From assembly GCF_000718015.1 (NCBI RefSeq), contig NZ_JODY01000036.1, positions 1 to 61,450 on the forward strand: a stretch of 61,450 nucleotides of DNA, written 5' to 3'. Source of the DNA: Streptomyces catenulae. GTDB lineage: Bacteria; Actinomycetota; Actinomycetes; Streptomycetales; Streptomycetaceae. The number at the start of each line of letters is the position of its first letter. Position 1 is the first letter of the stretch. The notes beneath the pieces were generated by a model. The model was not told the origin of the DNA. It did not search any database and worked only from the letters and a program-made list of their open reading frames with translations. Positions 7,892 through 17,599 of the stretch are shown one piece after another. Made by a program: the position numbers and the translations under genes.

Positions 7892-9100
7892 ATGACGGAG
7901 TCAGGCCACGGCCCGCTCAGCGGGGTGCGCGTGGTGGAGCTGGCAGGCATCGGCCCCTGCCCCTTCGCCGCCATGACCCTCGCCGACCTCGGCGCCGACG
8001 TCGTACGCGTCGACCGCCCCGGCGGCGCCGCACTCGGCATCGACCCGGCGTACGACCTCACCAACCGCAACAAACGCTCGGTCGTCGTCGACCTCAAGAC
8101 ACCCCGGGGCGTGGCGCAGGTGCTGGAGCTGGCCGAGCGCGCCGACATCCTCGTCGAGGGGTACCGCCCCGGCGTCGCCGAAAGACTGGGCGTCGGCCCC
8201 GACGCCTGTCTGGCGCGCAACGCACGGCTGGTCTACGGCCGGATGACCGGCTGGGGCCAGCGGGGTCCGCTCGCCGACACCGCCGGACACGACCTCTCCT
8301 ACATCGCGCTCACCGGCGCCCTGGGCATGATCGGCGCGCCCGACGCCCCGCCCACCGTCCCCGTCAACCTCCTCGGCGACTACGCGGGCGGCTCGCTCTA
8401 CCTCGTCATCGGACTCCTGGCCGCACTCCGGCACGCCACCGCCCCCGGAGGCAGCGGACAGGTCGTCGACGCCGCCATCGTCGACGGCACCGCCCACCTC
8501 TCCTCGATGATCCACGGCATGCTCGCCGCCGGTGCCTGGCAGGACCGGCGCGGCAGCAACCTCCTCGACGGCGGCGCCCCCTTCTACGGCACCTACGAGA
8601 CGGCGGACGGCGGCCACATGGCGGTCGGCGCGCTGGAGCCGCGGTTCTACGCCGAGTTCATCCGCCTGCTCGGCATCGAGGACGAGGCACCCGCACGCGA
8701 CGACCTCGCCTCCTGGGGGGCGCTGCGCGACACCATCGCCGCCCGGTTCAGGTCCCGCACCCGCGCCGAGTGGACCGCCGTCTTCGAGGGCACCGACGCC
8801 TGTGTCGCCCCGGTGCTGTCGCTCCGCGAGGCCCCGCACCATCCGCACCTGGCCGCCCGCGGCACCTTCCTCGACCACGGAGGGCTCACCCAGCCCGCCC
8901 CCGCGCCACGGTTCTCCCGTACCCCCGGAGCCGTCCGCCGCCCGCCCGCCCAACCGGGCGCCGACACCGCGGAGGTCGCCCGCGACTGGGCCGTCCCCGG
9001 ACTGCTCGGCGACCCGCCGGACGCACCAGCGCCGACCCCGCGGCCGACCGTGACAGACCCTGACCCCGAGCCCGGCACCGGCCCGGGGGAGGCCCACTGA
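7892..9100 (+). CDS. Alpha-methylacyl-CoA racemase (CaiB/BaiF family)
   Basis: A 402-residue family III CoA-transferase fold. SGVRVVELAGIGPCPFAAM opens the protein, with DLGADVVRVDRPGG and NKRSVVVDLKTP following. The active-site pattern is that of alpha-methylacyl-CoA racemase rather than a transferase: AGHDLSYIALTG gives His133 and NLLGDYAGGS gives Asp163, 30 residues apart like His126/Asp156 of the mycobacterial enzyme. It would interconvert (2R)- and (2S)-methylacyl-CoAs so that the S form can enter beta-oxidation. It is the first gene of an operon with a dehydrogenase, thiolase and hydratase/dehydrogenase. ATG 7892 has a GAGGAG ribosome site. A proline-rich C-terminal tail is odd but harmless. 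Confidence 0.86.
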   Translation: MTESGHGPLSGVRVVELAGIGPCPFAAMTLADLGADVVRVDRPGGAALGIDPAYDLTNRNKRSVVVDLKTPRGVAQVLELAERADILVEGYRPGVAERLGVGPDACLARNARLVYGRMTGWGQRGPLADTAGHDLSYIALTGALGMIGAPDAPPTVPVNLLGDYAGGSLYLVIGLLAALRHATAPGGSGQVVDAAIVDGTAHLSSMIHGMLAAGAWQDRRGSNLLDGGAPFYGTYETADGGHMAVGALEPRFYAEFIRLLGIEDEAPARDDLASWGALRDTIAARFRSRTRAEWTAVFEGTDACVAPVLSLREAPHHPHLAARGTFLDHGGLTQPAPAPRFSRTPGAVRRPPAQPGADTAEVARDWAVPGLLGDPPDAPAPTPRPTVTDPDPEPGTGPGEAH

Positions 9101-9159
9101 CGGCCGCCCGCCCCATCCGCCGCCCACCGCACCCCGGCTCCCAGGAGGGCCAGCACACC

Positions 9160-10302
9160 ATGAAGCGCCAGATCTTCACCGCGGACCACGAAGCCTTCCG
9201 CGAGACGGTACGCACCTTCCTCGCCAAGGAGGTCACCCCGTACTACGCACAGTGGGAGCAGGACGGCATCGTCAGCCGGGACGCCTGGCGGGCCGCCGGG
9301 CGGCAGGGGCTCCTGGGCCTGGCCGTCCCCGAGGAGTACGGCGGCGGAGGCACCACCGACTTCCGCTACAGCGCCGTGCTGGCCGAGGAGTTCACCCGCG
9401 CCGGGGCCCCGGGCCTCGCCGTCGGACTGCACAACGACATCATCGGCCCCTACCTCACCACCCTCGCCACCGATGAACAGAAGCGCCGGTGGCTGCCCGG
9501 CTTCTGCAGCGGTGAGCTGATCACCGCCATCGCGATGACCGAGCCCGGCGCCGGATCCGACCTCCAGGGCATCCGCACCGCCGCCACCGACCACGGTGAC
9601 CACTGGAGCCTCAACGGCTCCAAGACCTTCATCTCCAACGGCATCCTCGCCGACCTCGTCATCGTCGTCGCCCGCACCACCCCCGAGGGCGGGGCCCACG
9701 GCCTGAGCCTCCTCGTCGTCGAGCGCGGTATGGACGGCTTCGAACGCGGCCGCAACCTCGACAAGATCGGCCAGAAGGCCCAGGACACCGCGGAACTCTT
9801 CTTCCACGACGTCCGGGTGCCCAAGGAGAACCTCCTCGGCGAGCTGAACGGCGCCTTCCTCCATCTGATGACCCACCTCGCACAGGAGCGGATGGGTATC
9901 GCCGTCGCCGGGATCGCGGGCGCCGAGCATCTGCTGGAGATCACCACGCGGTACGTCAAGGAGCGCGAGGCGTTCGGCCGCCCCCTCGCCCGCCTCCAGC
10001 ACATCCGCTTCGAGATCGCCGAGATGGCCACCGAATGCGCCGTCACCCGCGCCTTCCTGGACCGCTGCATAGCCGACCACTCCGCCGGGGAGCTGGACGC
10101 CGTACACGCCTCGATGGCCAAGTGGTGGGCCACCGAACTGCACAAACGCGTCGCCGACCGCTGTCTGCAACTCCACGGCGGCTACGGCTACATGGCCGAG
10201 TTCCCGGTGGCCAAGGCGTACACCGACGGCCGTATCCAGACCATCTACGGAGGGACGACGGAGATCATGAAAGAGATCATCGGCCGCTCCCTGCTCGGCT
10301 GA
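9160..10302 (+). CDS. Acyl-CoA dehydrogenase, long-chain/isovaleryl-like base position
   Basis: A 380-residue FAD enzyme with [16 protein letters not shown] near residue 126, [27 protein letters not shown] and [14 protein letters not shown]. It introduces the alpha,beta double bond in acyl-CoAs. The C-terminal [14 protein letters not shown] has Gly where medium- and short-chain enzymes carry the catalytic Glu. A Glu at residue 260 (HLLEITTRY) instead matches the base position of long-chain and isovaleryl-CoA dehydrogenases, which suits branched substrates supplied by the racemase gene 59 bp upstream. Confidence 0.92.
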   Translation: MKRQIFTADHEAFRETVRTFLAKEVTPYYAQWEQDGIVSRDAWRAAGRQGLLGLAVPEEYGGGGTTDFRYSAVLAEEFTRAGAPGLAVGLHNDIIGPYLTTLATDEQKRRWLPGFCSGELITAIAMTEPGAGSDLQGIRTAATDHGDHWSLNGSKTFISNGILADLVIVVARTTPEGGAHGLSLLVVERGMDGFERGRNLDKIGQKAQDTAELFFHDVRVPKENLLGELNGAFLHLMTHLAQERMGIAVAGIAGAEHLLEITTRYVKEREAFGRPLARLQHIRFEIAEMATECAVTRAFLDRCIADHSAGELDAVHASMAKWWATELHKRVADRCLQLHGGYGYMAEFPVAKAYTDGRIQTIYGGTTEIMKEIIGRSLLG

Positions 10303-10361
10303 CCCGGCCCCGCCCGGCCCGCCCCGCCGCGACTTCTCCCTCTCCCGAAAGGCTGCCCGAC

Positions 10362-11576
<1,215 letters not shown>

Positions 11577-11608
11577 CCGCCCGTCCCACCCCTTACGGAG
11601 AAGCCACA

Positions 11609-13813
11609 GTGAGCGAGACCTCTGCGATGTCGACCATCCGCTGGGAGCAGGACGAGACCGGCGTGGTCACCCTGGTCCTGGACGATCCCGGCCAGTCCGC
11701 CAACACCATGAACGACGCCTTCAAGACCTCCCTCACCGCGGTCGCCGACCGCCTGGAGGCCGAGGCGGACACCGTCCGCGGCATCATCGTCACCTCCGCC
11801 AAGAAGACCTTCTTCGCAGGCGGTGACCTGCGCGAACTGATCGCCGTCACCCCCGAGGGCGCCCAGCAGGCGTTCGACGCGGGCATGCGCATCAAGCGCG
11901 ATCTGCGCCGTATCGAAACCCTCGGCAAGCCCGTCGTCGCCGCCCTCAACGGCGCGGCCCTGGGCGGCGGCTACGAGATCGCGCTCGCCTGCCACCACCG
12001 CATCGCCCTCGACACCCCCGGCACCAAGATCGGCCTGCCGGAGGTCACCCTCGGCCTGCTGCCCGCGGGCGGCGGCGTCACCCGCACCGTCCGCCTCCTC
12101 GGCATCGCCGACGCCCTGCTCAAGGTCCTCCTCCAGGGCACCCAGTACAACGCCGTACGGGCCAAGGATGCCGGGCTGATCCACGACGTCGCCGCCACGC
12201 CCGAGGAACTCCTCGCCAAGGCCCGCGCGTTCATCGACGAGCACCCCGCATCCCAGCAGCCCTGGGACGTCAAGGGGTACCGCATCCCGGGCGGCACCCC
12301 CGCGCAGCCCAAGTTCGCCGCCAACCTCCCGGCGTTCCCCGCCAACCTCCCGGCGTTCCCCGCCAACCTCAAGAAGCAGCTCAACGGTGCGCCCTACCCG
12401 GCGCCCCGCAACATCCTCGCCGCCGCGGTCGAGGGCTCCCAGGTCGACTTCGAGACCGCGCAGACCATCGAGGCGCGGTACTTCACCGAGCTGGTCACCG
12501 GCCAGATCTCGAAGAACATGATCCAGGCGTTCTTCTTCGACCTCCAGGCCGTCAACTCCGGCGCCAGCCGCCCCAAGGACATCGAGCCCCGCACCGTCGG
12601 GAAGGTCGCCGTCCTCGGCGCCGGAATGATGGGCGCGGGCATCGCCTACAGCTGCGCCCGCGCGGGGCTGGAGGTCGTCCTCAAGGACGTCTCGCCGGAA
12701 GCCGCCGCCAAGGGCAAGGCGTACTCCGAGGGGCTGCTCGCCAAGGCGCTGGCCCGGGGCCGCACCACCGAGCGCAAGCGGGACGAACTCCTCGCCCGCA
12801 TCACCCCCACCGCCGATCCGCAGGACCTCGCCGGTTGCGATGTCGTGATCGAGGCGGTCTTCGAGGACGCCGCGCTCAAGCACAAGGTCTTCCAGGAGAT
12901 CGAGCAGATCGTCGCGCCCGACGCGCTGCTCTGCTCCAACACCTCGACGCTGCCGATCTCGCAGCTCGCCGAGGGCGTGGAGCGGGACACCGACTTCATC
13001 GGTCTGCACTTCTTCTCACCGGTCGACAAGATGCCGCTGGTGGAGATCATCAAGGGGGAGCGCACCGGCGACGAGGCGCTGGCCCGTGCCTTCGACCTGG
13101 TCCGCACGATCCGCAAGACCCCCATCGTGGTCAACGACTCGCGGGGCTTCTTCACCTCGCGGGTCATCGGCCAGTTCATCAACGAGGGCGTGGCGATGGT
13201 CGGCGAGGGCCTCGACCCGGCCTCCGTCGAACAGGCCGCCGCCCAGGCCGGATACCCGGCCAAGGTGCTCTCCCTCATGGACGAGCTGACGCTGACGCTG
13301 CCGCGCAAGATCCGCCGGGAGACCCAGCGCGCCGTGGAGGCGGCCGGGGGCACCTGGGCGCCCCACCCCTCCGACGCGGTCGTCGACCGGATGGTCGACG
13401 AGTTCGGCCGCACCGGGCGCAGCGGCGGCGCCGGTTTCTACGACTACGCCGAGGACGGCAGCCGCGGCGGCCTGTGGCCCGGCCTGCGCGAGCACTTCAC
13501 CCGGCCGGACGCCGACGTCCCCTTCCGCGACATGCGGGAGCGGATGCTGTTCTCCGAGGCGCTGGACACCGTCCGCTGCCTGGAGGAAGGCGTGCTGACC
13601 TCGGTCGCCGACGCCAACATCGGCTCCATCCTCGGCATCGGCTTCCCCGGCTGGACCGGCGGCGTGCTCCAGTACATCAACGGCTACGAGGGCGGTCTGC
13701 CCGGTTTCGTGGCCCGCGCCCGGGAACTGGCGACGGCGTACGGCGACCGCTTCGCGCCGCCCGCGCTCCTGGTCGAGAAGGCGGAGAAGGGAGAGATCTT
13801 CCGCGACGCCTGA
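11609..13813 (+). CDS. Fused enoyl-CoA hydratase / 3-hydroxyacyl-CoA dehydrogenase (FadB/FadJ-like)
   Basis: A 734-residue trifunctional-alpha-type fusion. Residues about 1-190 are a crotonase domain (FFAGGDLREL, ALGGGYEIALACHHR, GLPEVTLGLLPAGGG). From about 330, KVAVLGAGMMGAGIAYS begins an NAD-binding 3-hydroxyacyl-CoA dehydrogenase with HFFSPVDKMPLVEI and two C-terminal helical domains. It hydrates the enoyl-CoA and oxidises the product, completing the operon's pathway with the thiolase. The GTG start has TACGGAG upstream. The linker contains an exact in-frame duplication of 21 bp (12323-12364), giving two NLPAFPA heptads. Confidence 0.93.
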   Translation: MSETSAMSTIRWEQDETGVVTLVLDDPGQSANTMNDAFKTSLTAVADRLEAEADTVRGIIVTSAKKTFFAGGDLRELIAVTPEGAQQAFDAGMRIKRDLRRIETLGKPVVAALNGAALGGGYEIALACHHRIALDTPGTKIGLPEVTLGLLPAGGGVTRTVRLLGIADALLKVLLQGTQYNAVRAKDAGLIHDVAATPEELLAKARAFIDEHPASQQPWDVKGYRIPGGTPAQPKFAANLPAFPANLPAFPANLKKQLNGAPYPAPRNILAAAVEGSQVDFETAQTIEARYFTELVTGQISKNMIQAFFFDLQAVNSGASRPKDIEPRTVGKVAVLGAGMMGAGIAYSCARAGLEVVLKDVSPEAAAKGKAYSEGLLAKALARGRTTERKRDELLARITPTADPQDLAGCDVVIEAVFEDAALKHKVFQEIEQIVAPDALLCSNTSTLPISQLAEGVERDTDFIGLHFFSPVDKMPLVEIIKGERTGDEALARAFDLVRTIRKTPIVVNDSRGFFTSRVIGQFINEGVAMVGEGLDPASVEQAAAQAGYPAKVLSLMDELTLTLPRKIRRETQRAVEAAGGTWAPHPSDAVVDRMVDEFGRTGRSGGAGFYDYAEDGSRGGLWPGLREHFTRPDADVPFRDMRERMLFSEALDTVRCLEEGVLTSVADANIGSILGIGFPGWTGGVLQYINGYEGGLPGFVARARELATAYGDRFAPPALLVEKAEKGEIFRDA
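12323..12364 (+). repeat. Perfect 21-bp tandem duplication within the hydratase/dehydrogenase gene
   Basis: The 21-bp unit at 12323-12343 is repeated exactly at 12344-12364 and adds seven residues (NLPAFPA) in frame. A third partial copy begins with AACCTC at 12365. It falls in the linker between the crotonase and NAD-binding domains, so it is unlikely to abolish activity. Confidence 0.85.
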
Positions 13814-13865
13814 CCGGACGGGCCGGGCGGGCCGGGCGGGGCCGGGCGGGCGGCGACGCCACCGG

Positions 13866-13901
13866 GGGCGCGGCGGGGGAGCCTCCCCGGCCGCCGCGCC
13901 C
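13866..13901 (+). terminator. Hairpin terminator after the branched acyl-CoA operon
   Basis: GGGCGCGGCGG pairs with CCGCCGCGCCC in a perfect 11-bp stem 53 bp after the last stop codon of the operon, in the 257-bp gap before the convergent MerR gene. The remainder of that gap is low-complexity GC/CCG sequence without a gene. Confidence 0.5.
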
Positions 13902-14070
13902 GTCCCGGCGCCGCCACGCCCGGGACCCGCCGCCACGCTCTCGGGCTCCGCCCGCCCCGGCCCCGCACCCGCCCCGAGCCCACAAGCCCCCGAACGCCTT
14001 CCGCAGCCCCGACCGCAGCTCTGACCACAGTCCGGGCCGCAGGCCCTGACCCCAGCCCCGCCGGAACGGC

Positions 14071-14817
14071 CTACCCCTCCCCGAACGCCTCCCGCAGTTC
14101 CTCCTTCATCGAGCGTTGGAACGCGGTGACCAGCGCCTGTACCACCATCGGCTGCATATGGGCGGAGAGGGACTTGATCCGGGCGACGTCCTCGGCGTCC
14201 GGTCCGGCCTCGCGGTACGGCTCCCAGACCTCGTCCTTGAAGAGTCGGCTCAGCTCCCGCGCCGCCGACCGGGAGTGCTCCAGCACGACGGTGCGCGCCG
14301 CCAGGATCGTCTCCAGCGCGATCGGCACGTCCAGCAGCCGGACGCCCAGATGGAGCAGCCCGGGATCGACCTGGAAGACGTCCGGGGCGTCGGTGCGGAC
14401 CAGCACGCTCATCGCCGCCAGCCGGTCCAGATCGTCCTCGGTCAGCTCCCGGCCGACCCGGCGTTCCAGCTGGTCGCGGGTGGTGTCCTCCGCCTTGTCC
14501 GGGATCCAGCTCGCCACCAGGGCCCGGTGGATGGCCAGATCCTGGGCGCTCAGATCGGGCGGCAGCTGTTCCAGATAGCGCTCGATCGCGGACAGCGTCA
14601 TGCCCTGGTGCTGCAGCTCCTCGATCAGTGCCAGCCGGGAGAGATGGTCGGGGCCGTAGCGTCCGACGCGGCGCGGGCCGATCTCCGGCGGCGGCAGCAG
14701 GCCCCGGGTGCCGTAGAAGCGGATCGTACGGACGGTGACGCCGGCGCGGGCGGCCAGTTCGTCGACGGTCAGAGCGGTGCCGGGCTCGGTTCCGGTCTCC
14801 GTGGCGGACTCTTTCAT
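14071..14817 (-). CDS. MerR-family transcriptional regulator
   Basis: A 248-residue protein. The N-terminal MerR winged helix (about residues 15-85) shows LTVDELAARAGVTVRTIRFY, GLLPPPEIGPRRVGRYGPDH and IEELQHQGMTLSAIERYLEQ. The long helical C-terminal part lacks the cysteines of metal sensors, so it probably senses an organic or acyl-type ligand. It ends convergently with the beta-oxidation operon and is its likely regulator by proximity. Its own ATG at 14817 coincides with the predicted transcription start, implying a leaderless mRNA. Confidence 0.9.
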   Translation of the reverse strand: MKESATETGTEPGTALTVDELAARAGVTVRTIRFYGTRGLLPPPEIGPRRVGRYGPDHLSRLALIEELQHQGMTLSAIERYLEQLPPDLSAQDLAIHRALVASWIPDKAEDTTRDQLERRVGRELTEDDLDRLAAMSVLVRTDAPDVFQVDPGLLHLGVRLLDVPIALETILAARTVVLEHSRSAARELSRLFKDEVWEPYREAGPDAEDVARIKSLSAHMQPMVVQALVTAFQRSMKEELREAFGEG

Positions 14818-14822
14818 GCGGA

Positions 14823-14852
14823 ACAGTATTGCTGTCTCACCAATAGTGTGAA
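14823..14852 (-). promoter_or_regulatory. MerR-type promoter/operator for the MerR gene
   Basis: On the minus strand a -35 TTCACA (14852-14847) and a -10 TACTGT (14828-14823) flank an 18-bp spacer, and a TATTG/CAATA inverted repeat (arms 14827-14831 and 14841-14845) fills it. This is the usual architecture of MerR-activated promoters. The -10 ends 5 bp before the ATG, so the transcript would have essentially no leader. Confidence 0.5.
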
Positions 14853-15177
14853 ACCTCGCGAACGCCCCGTCGGAATCCCCGTGGCGCCGCGGGCGGTCGC
14901 TTCGGTGCGGTTTCGGGAACGATGCGCCCGTCCGTCGTAAATTCCCGTGAAGATCGCCGGGAATTCATCCGGGTGCGTACGGACCAGCGATTTCAAAATG
15001 TCCCGCCGGGGCAACAGTGGGCAAACAGGCCGAACTTCAGATTGGCTGATAACCCTTGTGATCCGCACCACAGACGAGGGGTCCGGGTTCGGGGAAGGTG
15101 TGCCATCGGCCATTCGTGCGAACCGTGGGATTCGGCCATGGTTCCCGGCGCCTGCCTGAAAGCGAGTTGAACCACCA
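14853..15177. other. Non-coding gap between MerR gene and permease gene
   Basis: The 325 bp between the MerR promoter and the permease start contain no credible ORF. The stretch around 14985-15065 is AT-richer than its surroundings and probably holds the permease promoter, but I could not find a convincing -35/-10 pair. Confidence 0.5.
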
Positions 15178-16644
15178 GTGAGCACAGAGATCGCCGCAGA
15201 AGAAGCACCGCAGTCGCCGGGTGGGGGCGGCGGCGGACGGCAGGACGCGGGGGATGCCGGGTACAGCAAGGGCCTCAAGAGCCGCCACATCAACATGATC
15301 GCCATCGGCGGGGCCATCGGAACCGGCCTCTTCCTCGGCGCGGGCGGCCGTCTCCACTCCGCCGGACCCGCGCTGGCCATCGCCTACGCGGTCTGCGGTC
15401 TCTTCGCCTTCTTCGTCGTCCGTGCCCTCGGTGAGCTGGTCGTGCACCGCCCGTCGTCCGGCTCGTTCGTCTCCTACGCCCGGGAATTCCTCGGCGAGAA
15501 GGGTGCCTACGTCGCCGGATGGATGTATGTCGTCAACTGGTCCACGACCGGTATCGCCGACATCACCGCGATTGCCCTCTACACCCACTACTGGAGTCTT
15601 TTCACCGACATTCCGCAGTGGGTCATGGCATTGATCGCTCTCGCCGTGGTGCTCACTGTCAACCTCATCTCGGTCAAGATCTTCGGTGAGCTGGAATTCT
15701 GGTTCGCGATCATCAAGGTCGCCGCGCTGGTCGTGTTCATGTTCATCGGCATCTTCCTGCTGGCCACCCAGCACCCGGTGGACGGCCACACCCCGGGCCT
15801 GCACCTCCTCTCCGACAACGGCGGTCTCTTCCCGACCGGCCTGCTGCCCGTGGTGATCGTGCTGCAGGGCGTCGTCTTCGCGTACTCCGCCGTCGAGCTG
15901 GTCGGCGTCACCGCCGGTGAGACCAGCGAGCCCGAGAAGGTCGTCCCCAAGGCGGTCAACTCGATCATGTGGCGGGTGGGCGTCTTCTACGTCGGCTCGG
16001 TGCTGCTGCTGACGCTGCTGCTGCCGTGGAACAAGTACGTCGGCGGGGAGAGCCCCTTCGTGACCGTGCTCTCCCACGTCGGCGTCCCGGCCGCCGGTGA
16101 TGTGATGAACCTCGTCGTGCTCACCGCCGCGATGTCGAGCCTCAACTCCGGCCTCTACTCGACCGGCCGCATCCTGCGCTCCATGTCCATGGCGGGCTCC
16201 GCGCCGAAGTTCGCCGGGCTCATGAACCGCAACCAGGTGCCGTTCGGCGGGATCATGCTCACCTCCGCCGTCTGTGTGCTCGGCGTGGTGCTGAACTACG
16301 TCGTCCCGGGCAAGGCGTTCGAGATCGTGCTGAACATCGCGGCGCTCGGCATCATCAGCACCTGGTGCACGATCATGATCTGCCACATGGTCTTCGTCCG
16401 CCGCGCCAAGGAGGGCATCGTCCAGCGGCCCCGCTTCCGGCTCCCCGGCACGCCCGTCACGGACCTGGTGACCATCGCGTTCCTGCTCGGCGTGATCGTC
16501 CTGATGTGGTTCGACGACGGCGTCGGCCGACAGACCGTGATGCTGGTCCCGGTCCTCGCCGCGGCGCTGACCGGCGGCTGGTTCGTGGTCCGCGGCCGGG
16601 TCCGCCGCCTCGCCGCGGAGCGGGAGACCGCGGCGGCGGAGTAG
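15178..16644 (+). CDS. Amino acid permease (APC superfamily, AnsP/CycA-like)
   Basis: A 488-residue integral membrane protein with about 12 helices. YSKGLKSRHINMIAIGGAIG and TGLFLGAGGRLHSAGP form the TM1 signature of the AAT family; ELVGVTAGETSEPEKVVPKA and the SSLNSGLYSTGRILRSMS block are also typical. It should import an amino acid with a proton; asparagine, D-alanine/D-serine/glycine and GABA are all possible. The GTG start at 15178 has only a weak GCGAG-type site. The cytoplasmic N-terminus has an SPGGGGGGR linker. The gene is followed by a strong hairpin. Confidence 0.9.
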   Translation: MSTEIAAEEAPQSPGGGGGGRQDAGDAGYSKGLKSRHINMIAIGGAIGTGLFLGAGGRLHSAGPALAIAYAVCGLFAFFVVRALGELVVHRPSSGSFVSYAREFLGEKGAYVAGWMYVVNWSTTGIADITAIALYTHYWSLFTDIPQWVMALIALAVVLTVNLISVKIFGELEFWFAIIKVAALVVFMFIGIFLLATQHPVDGHTPGLHLLSDNGGLFPTGLLPVVIVLQGVVFAYSAVELVGVTAGETSEPEKVVPKAVNSIMWRVGVFYVGSVLLLTLLLPWNKYVGGESPFVTVLSHVGVPAAGDVMNLVVLTAAMSSLNSGLYSTGRILRSMSMAGSAPKFAGLMNRNQVPFGGIMLTSAVCVLGVVLNYVVPGKAFEIVLNIAALGIISTWCTIMICHMVFVRRAKEGIVQRPRFRLPGTPVTDLVTIAFLLGVIVLMWFDDGVGRQTVMLVPVLAAALTGGWFVVRGRVRRLAAERETAAAE

Positions 16645-16653
16645 CGCGGCCTC

Positions 16654-16701
16654 ACGGGAGGCGGTCGCGGAGCCCCGGGGCGACCGCGACCGCCCTCCCG
16701 T
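16654..16701 (+). terminator. Hairpin terminator after the permease
   Basis: ACGGGAGGCGGTCGCGG (16654-16670) pairs with 16684-16701 over 17 bp with a single bulged C; the loop is 13 nt. It starts 10 bp after the permease stop codon. Confidence 0.55.
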
Positions 16702-16779
16702 GCGCGTACCGGCTCTCCCCGGACCGGCCCGCCCGCCGGGGACGGATCCGCCCGTTCCGGGCCGCTACAGTCCTCGGTC

Positions 16780-17554
16780 ATGGACGAGGAGATGGCGGGC
16801 GGCCGGTTCTCCCGCCCCGTGCGCCGGGGCGATGTGGTCGAACGGGCCCGGAGCAGCCCCGGTGTGCACGCCCTGCTGCGGCACTTCGAACGGACCGGGT
16901 TCCCGCTCGCCCCCGCGCTACCTGGGCACCACCGAGGACGGCACGCGCGACCTCCTCCGCTTCGTCGCGGGCCGGGCCGCGCACTACCCCCTCGCCGAGG
17001 AACCCCGCTCCGACGCGGCGCTGATCAGCGTGGCCCGGGCCGTCCGCGCGCTGCACGACGCCACCCGGGGGTTCGTCGCCGACGACCCGCGGGCATGGCG
17101 CCACCGGGAGGTCGCGGTCCCGGTGCGGATCGACTGCATCGGCCACCACGACCTCGCCCCCTGGAACATGACCTTCGACGGCACCGAGGTGACCGGCATC
17201 ATCGACTGGGACTTCGCCGGACCCTCCAACCGTGCCTGGGACCTCAGCTATGCGGCCCACCGCTTCGTCCCGCTCTCCTCACCCCGCCTGACCAGGGCAT
17301 TCGGCTGGCCGACGCCGCCCGACCGGGCCGCCCGGCTGCGGCTGCTCGCCGACACCTACGGCCATGGCATCACCCCGGACGGGCTCCTCGACCTCGCCGT
17401 GGTCCGTCTCTCCGCCGTCGCCGCCCACATCGAGCAGCAGATCCGGGCCGGAAACCCCGCCTTCGACGTACAACGCGACGAGCGGCACGCGGACGGCTAC
17501 CGCGAGGACGTCCGGTTCATCCTGGCCCACCGCGCCACGCTCCTCGCGGGCTGA
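16780..17554 (+). pseudogene. Aminoglycoside-phosphotransferase-family gene with a frameshift
   Basis: The family's N-terminus (from ATG 16780, through VHALLRHFERTGFPLAP) and its catalytic remainder (RYLGTTEDGTRDLLRF onward to 17554) lie in different frames that join at a run of five C residues (16910-16914). Removing one C restores a continuous protein of about 257 residues. The C-terminal part keeps the catalytic loop HHDLAPWN and metal-binding IDWDFAG of APH/choline-kinase folds. As written the gene cannot give a full product from its natural start; a GTG at 16700 in the second frame yields an alternative N-terminus unlike the family. It may be a genuine pseudogene or a homopolymer sequencing error. 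Confidence 0.75.
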
Positions 17555-17583
17555 CCGGCTCCGGGACGGACACGGAGCCGGTC
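17553..17583. terminator. Bidirectional hairpin between convergent genes
   Basis: GACCGGCTCCG and CGGAGCCGGTC form a perfect 11-bp stem with a 9-nt loop. It begins inside the stop codon of the phosphotransferase gene and ends 17 bp before the stop of the sphingomyelinase-like gene on the other strand. Confidence 0.6.
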
Positions 17584-17599
17584 AGCTACCGCGTCCCGC

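Noticed and set aside
7892..9100. Naming the first operon gene a CoA-transferase
   Set aside because: The His133/Asp163 pair with the AGHDxxY and NLLGDYAGGS contexts is that of alpha-methylacyl-CoA racemase.
16700..16915. Reading the phosphotransferase gene from GTG 16700 as an intact gene
   Set aside because: The resulting N-terminus is Pro/Gly/Arg-rich and replaces the family-like sequence found from ATG 16780 in the other frame, so a frameshift explains the data better.
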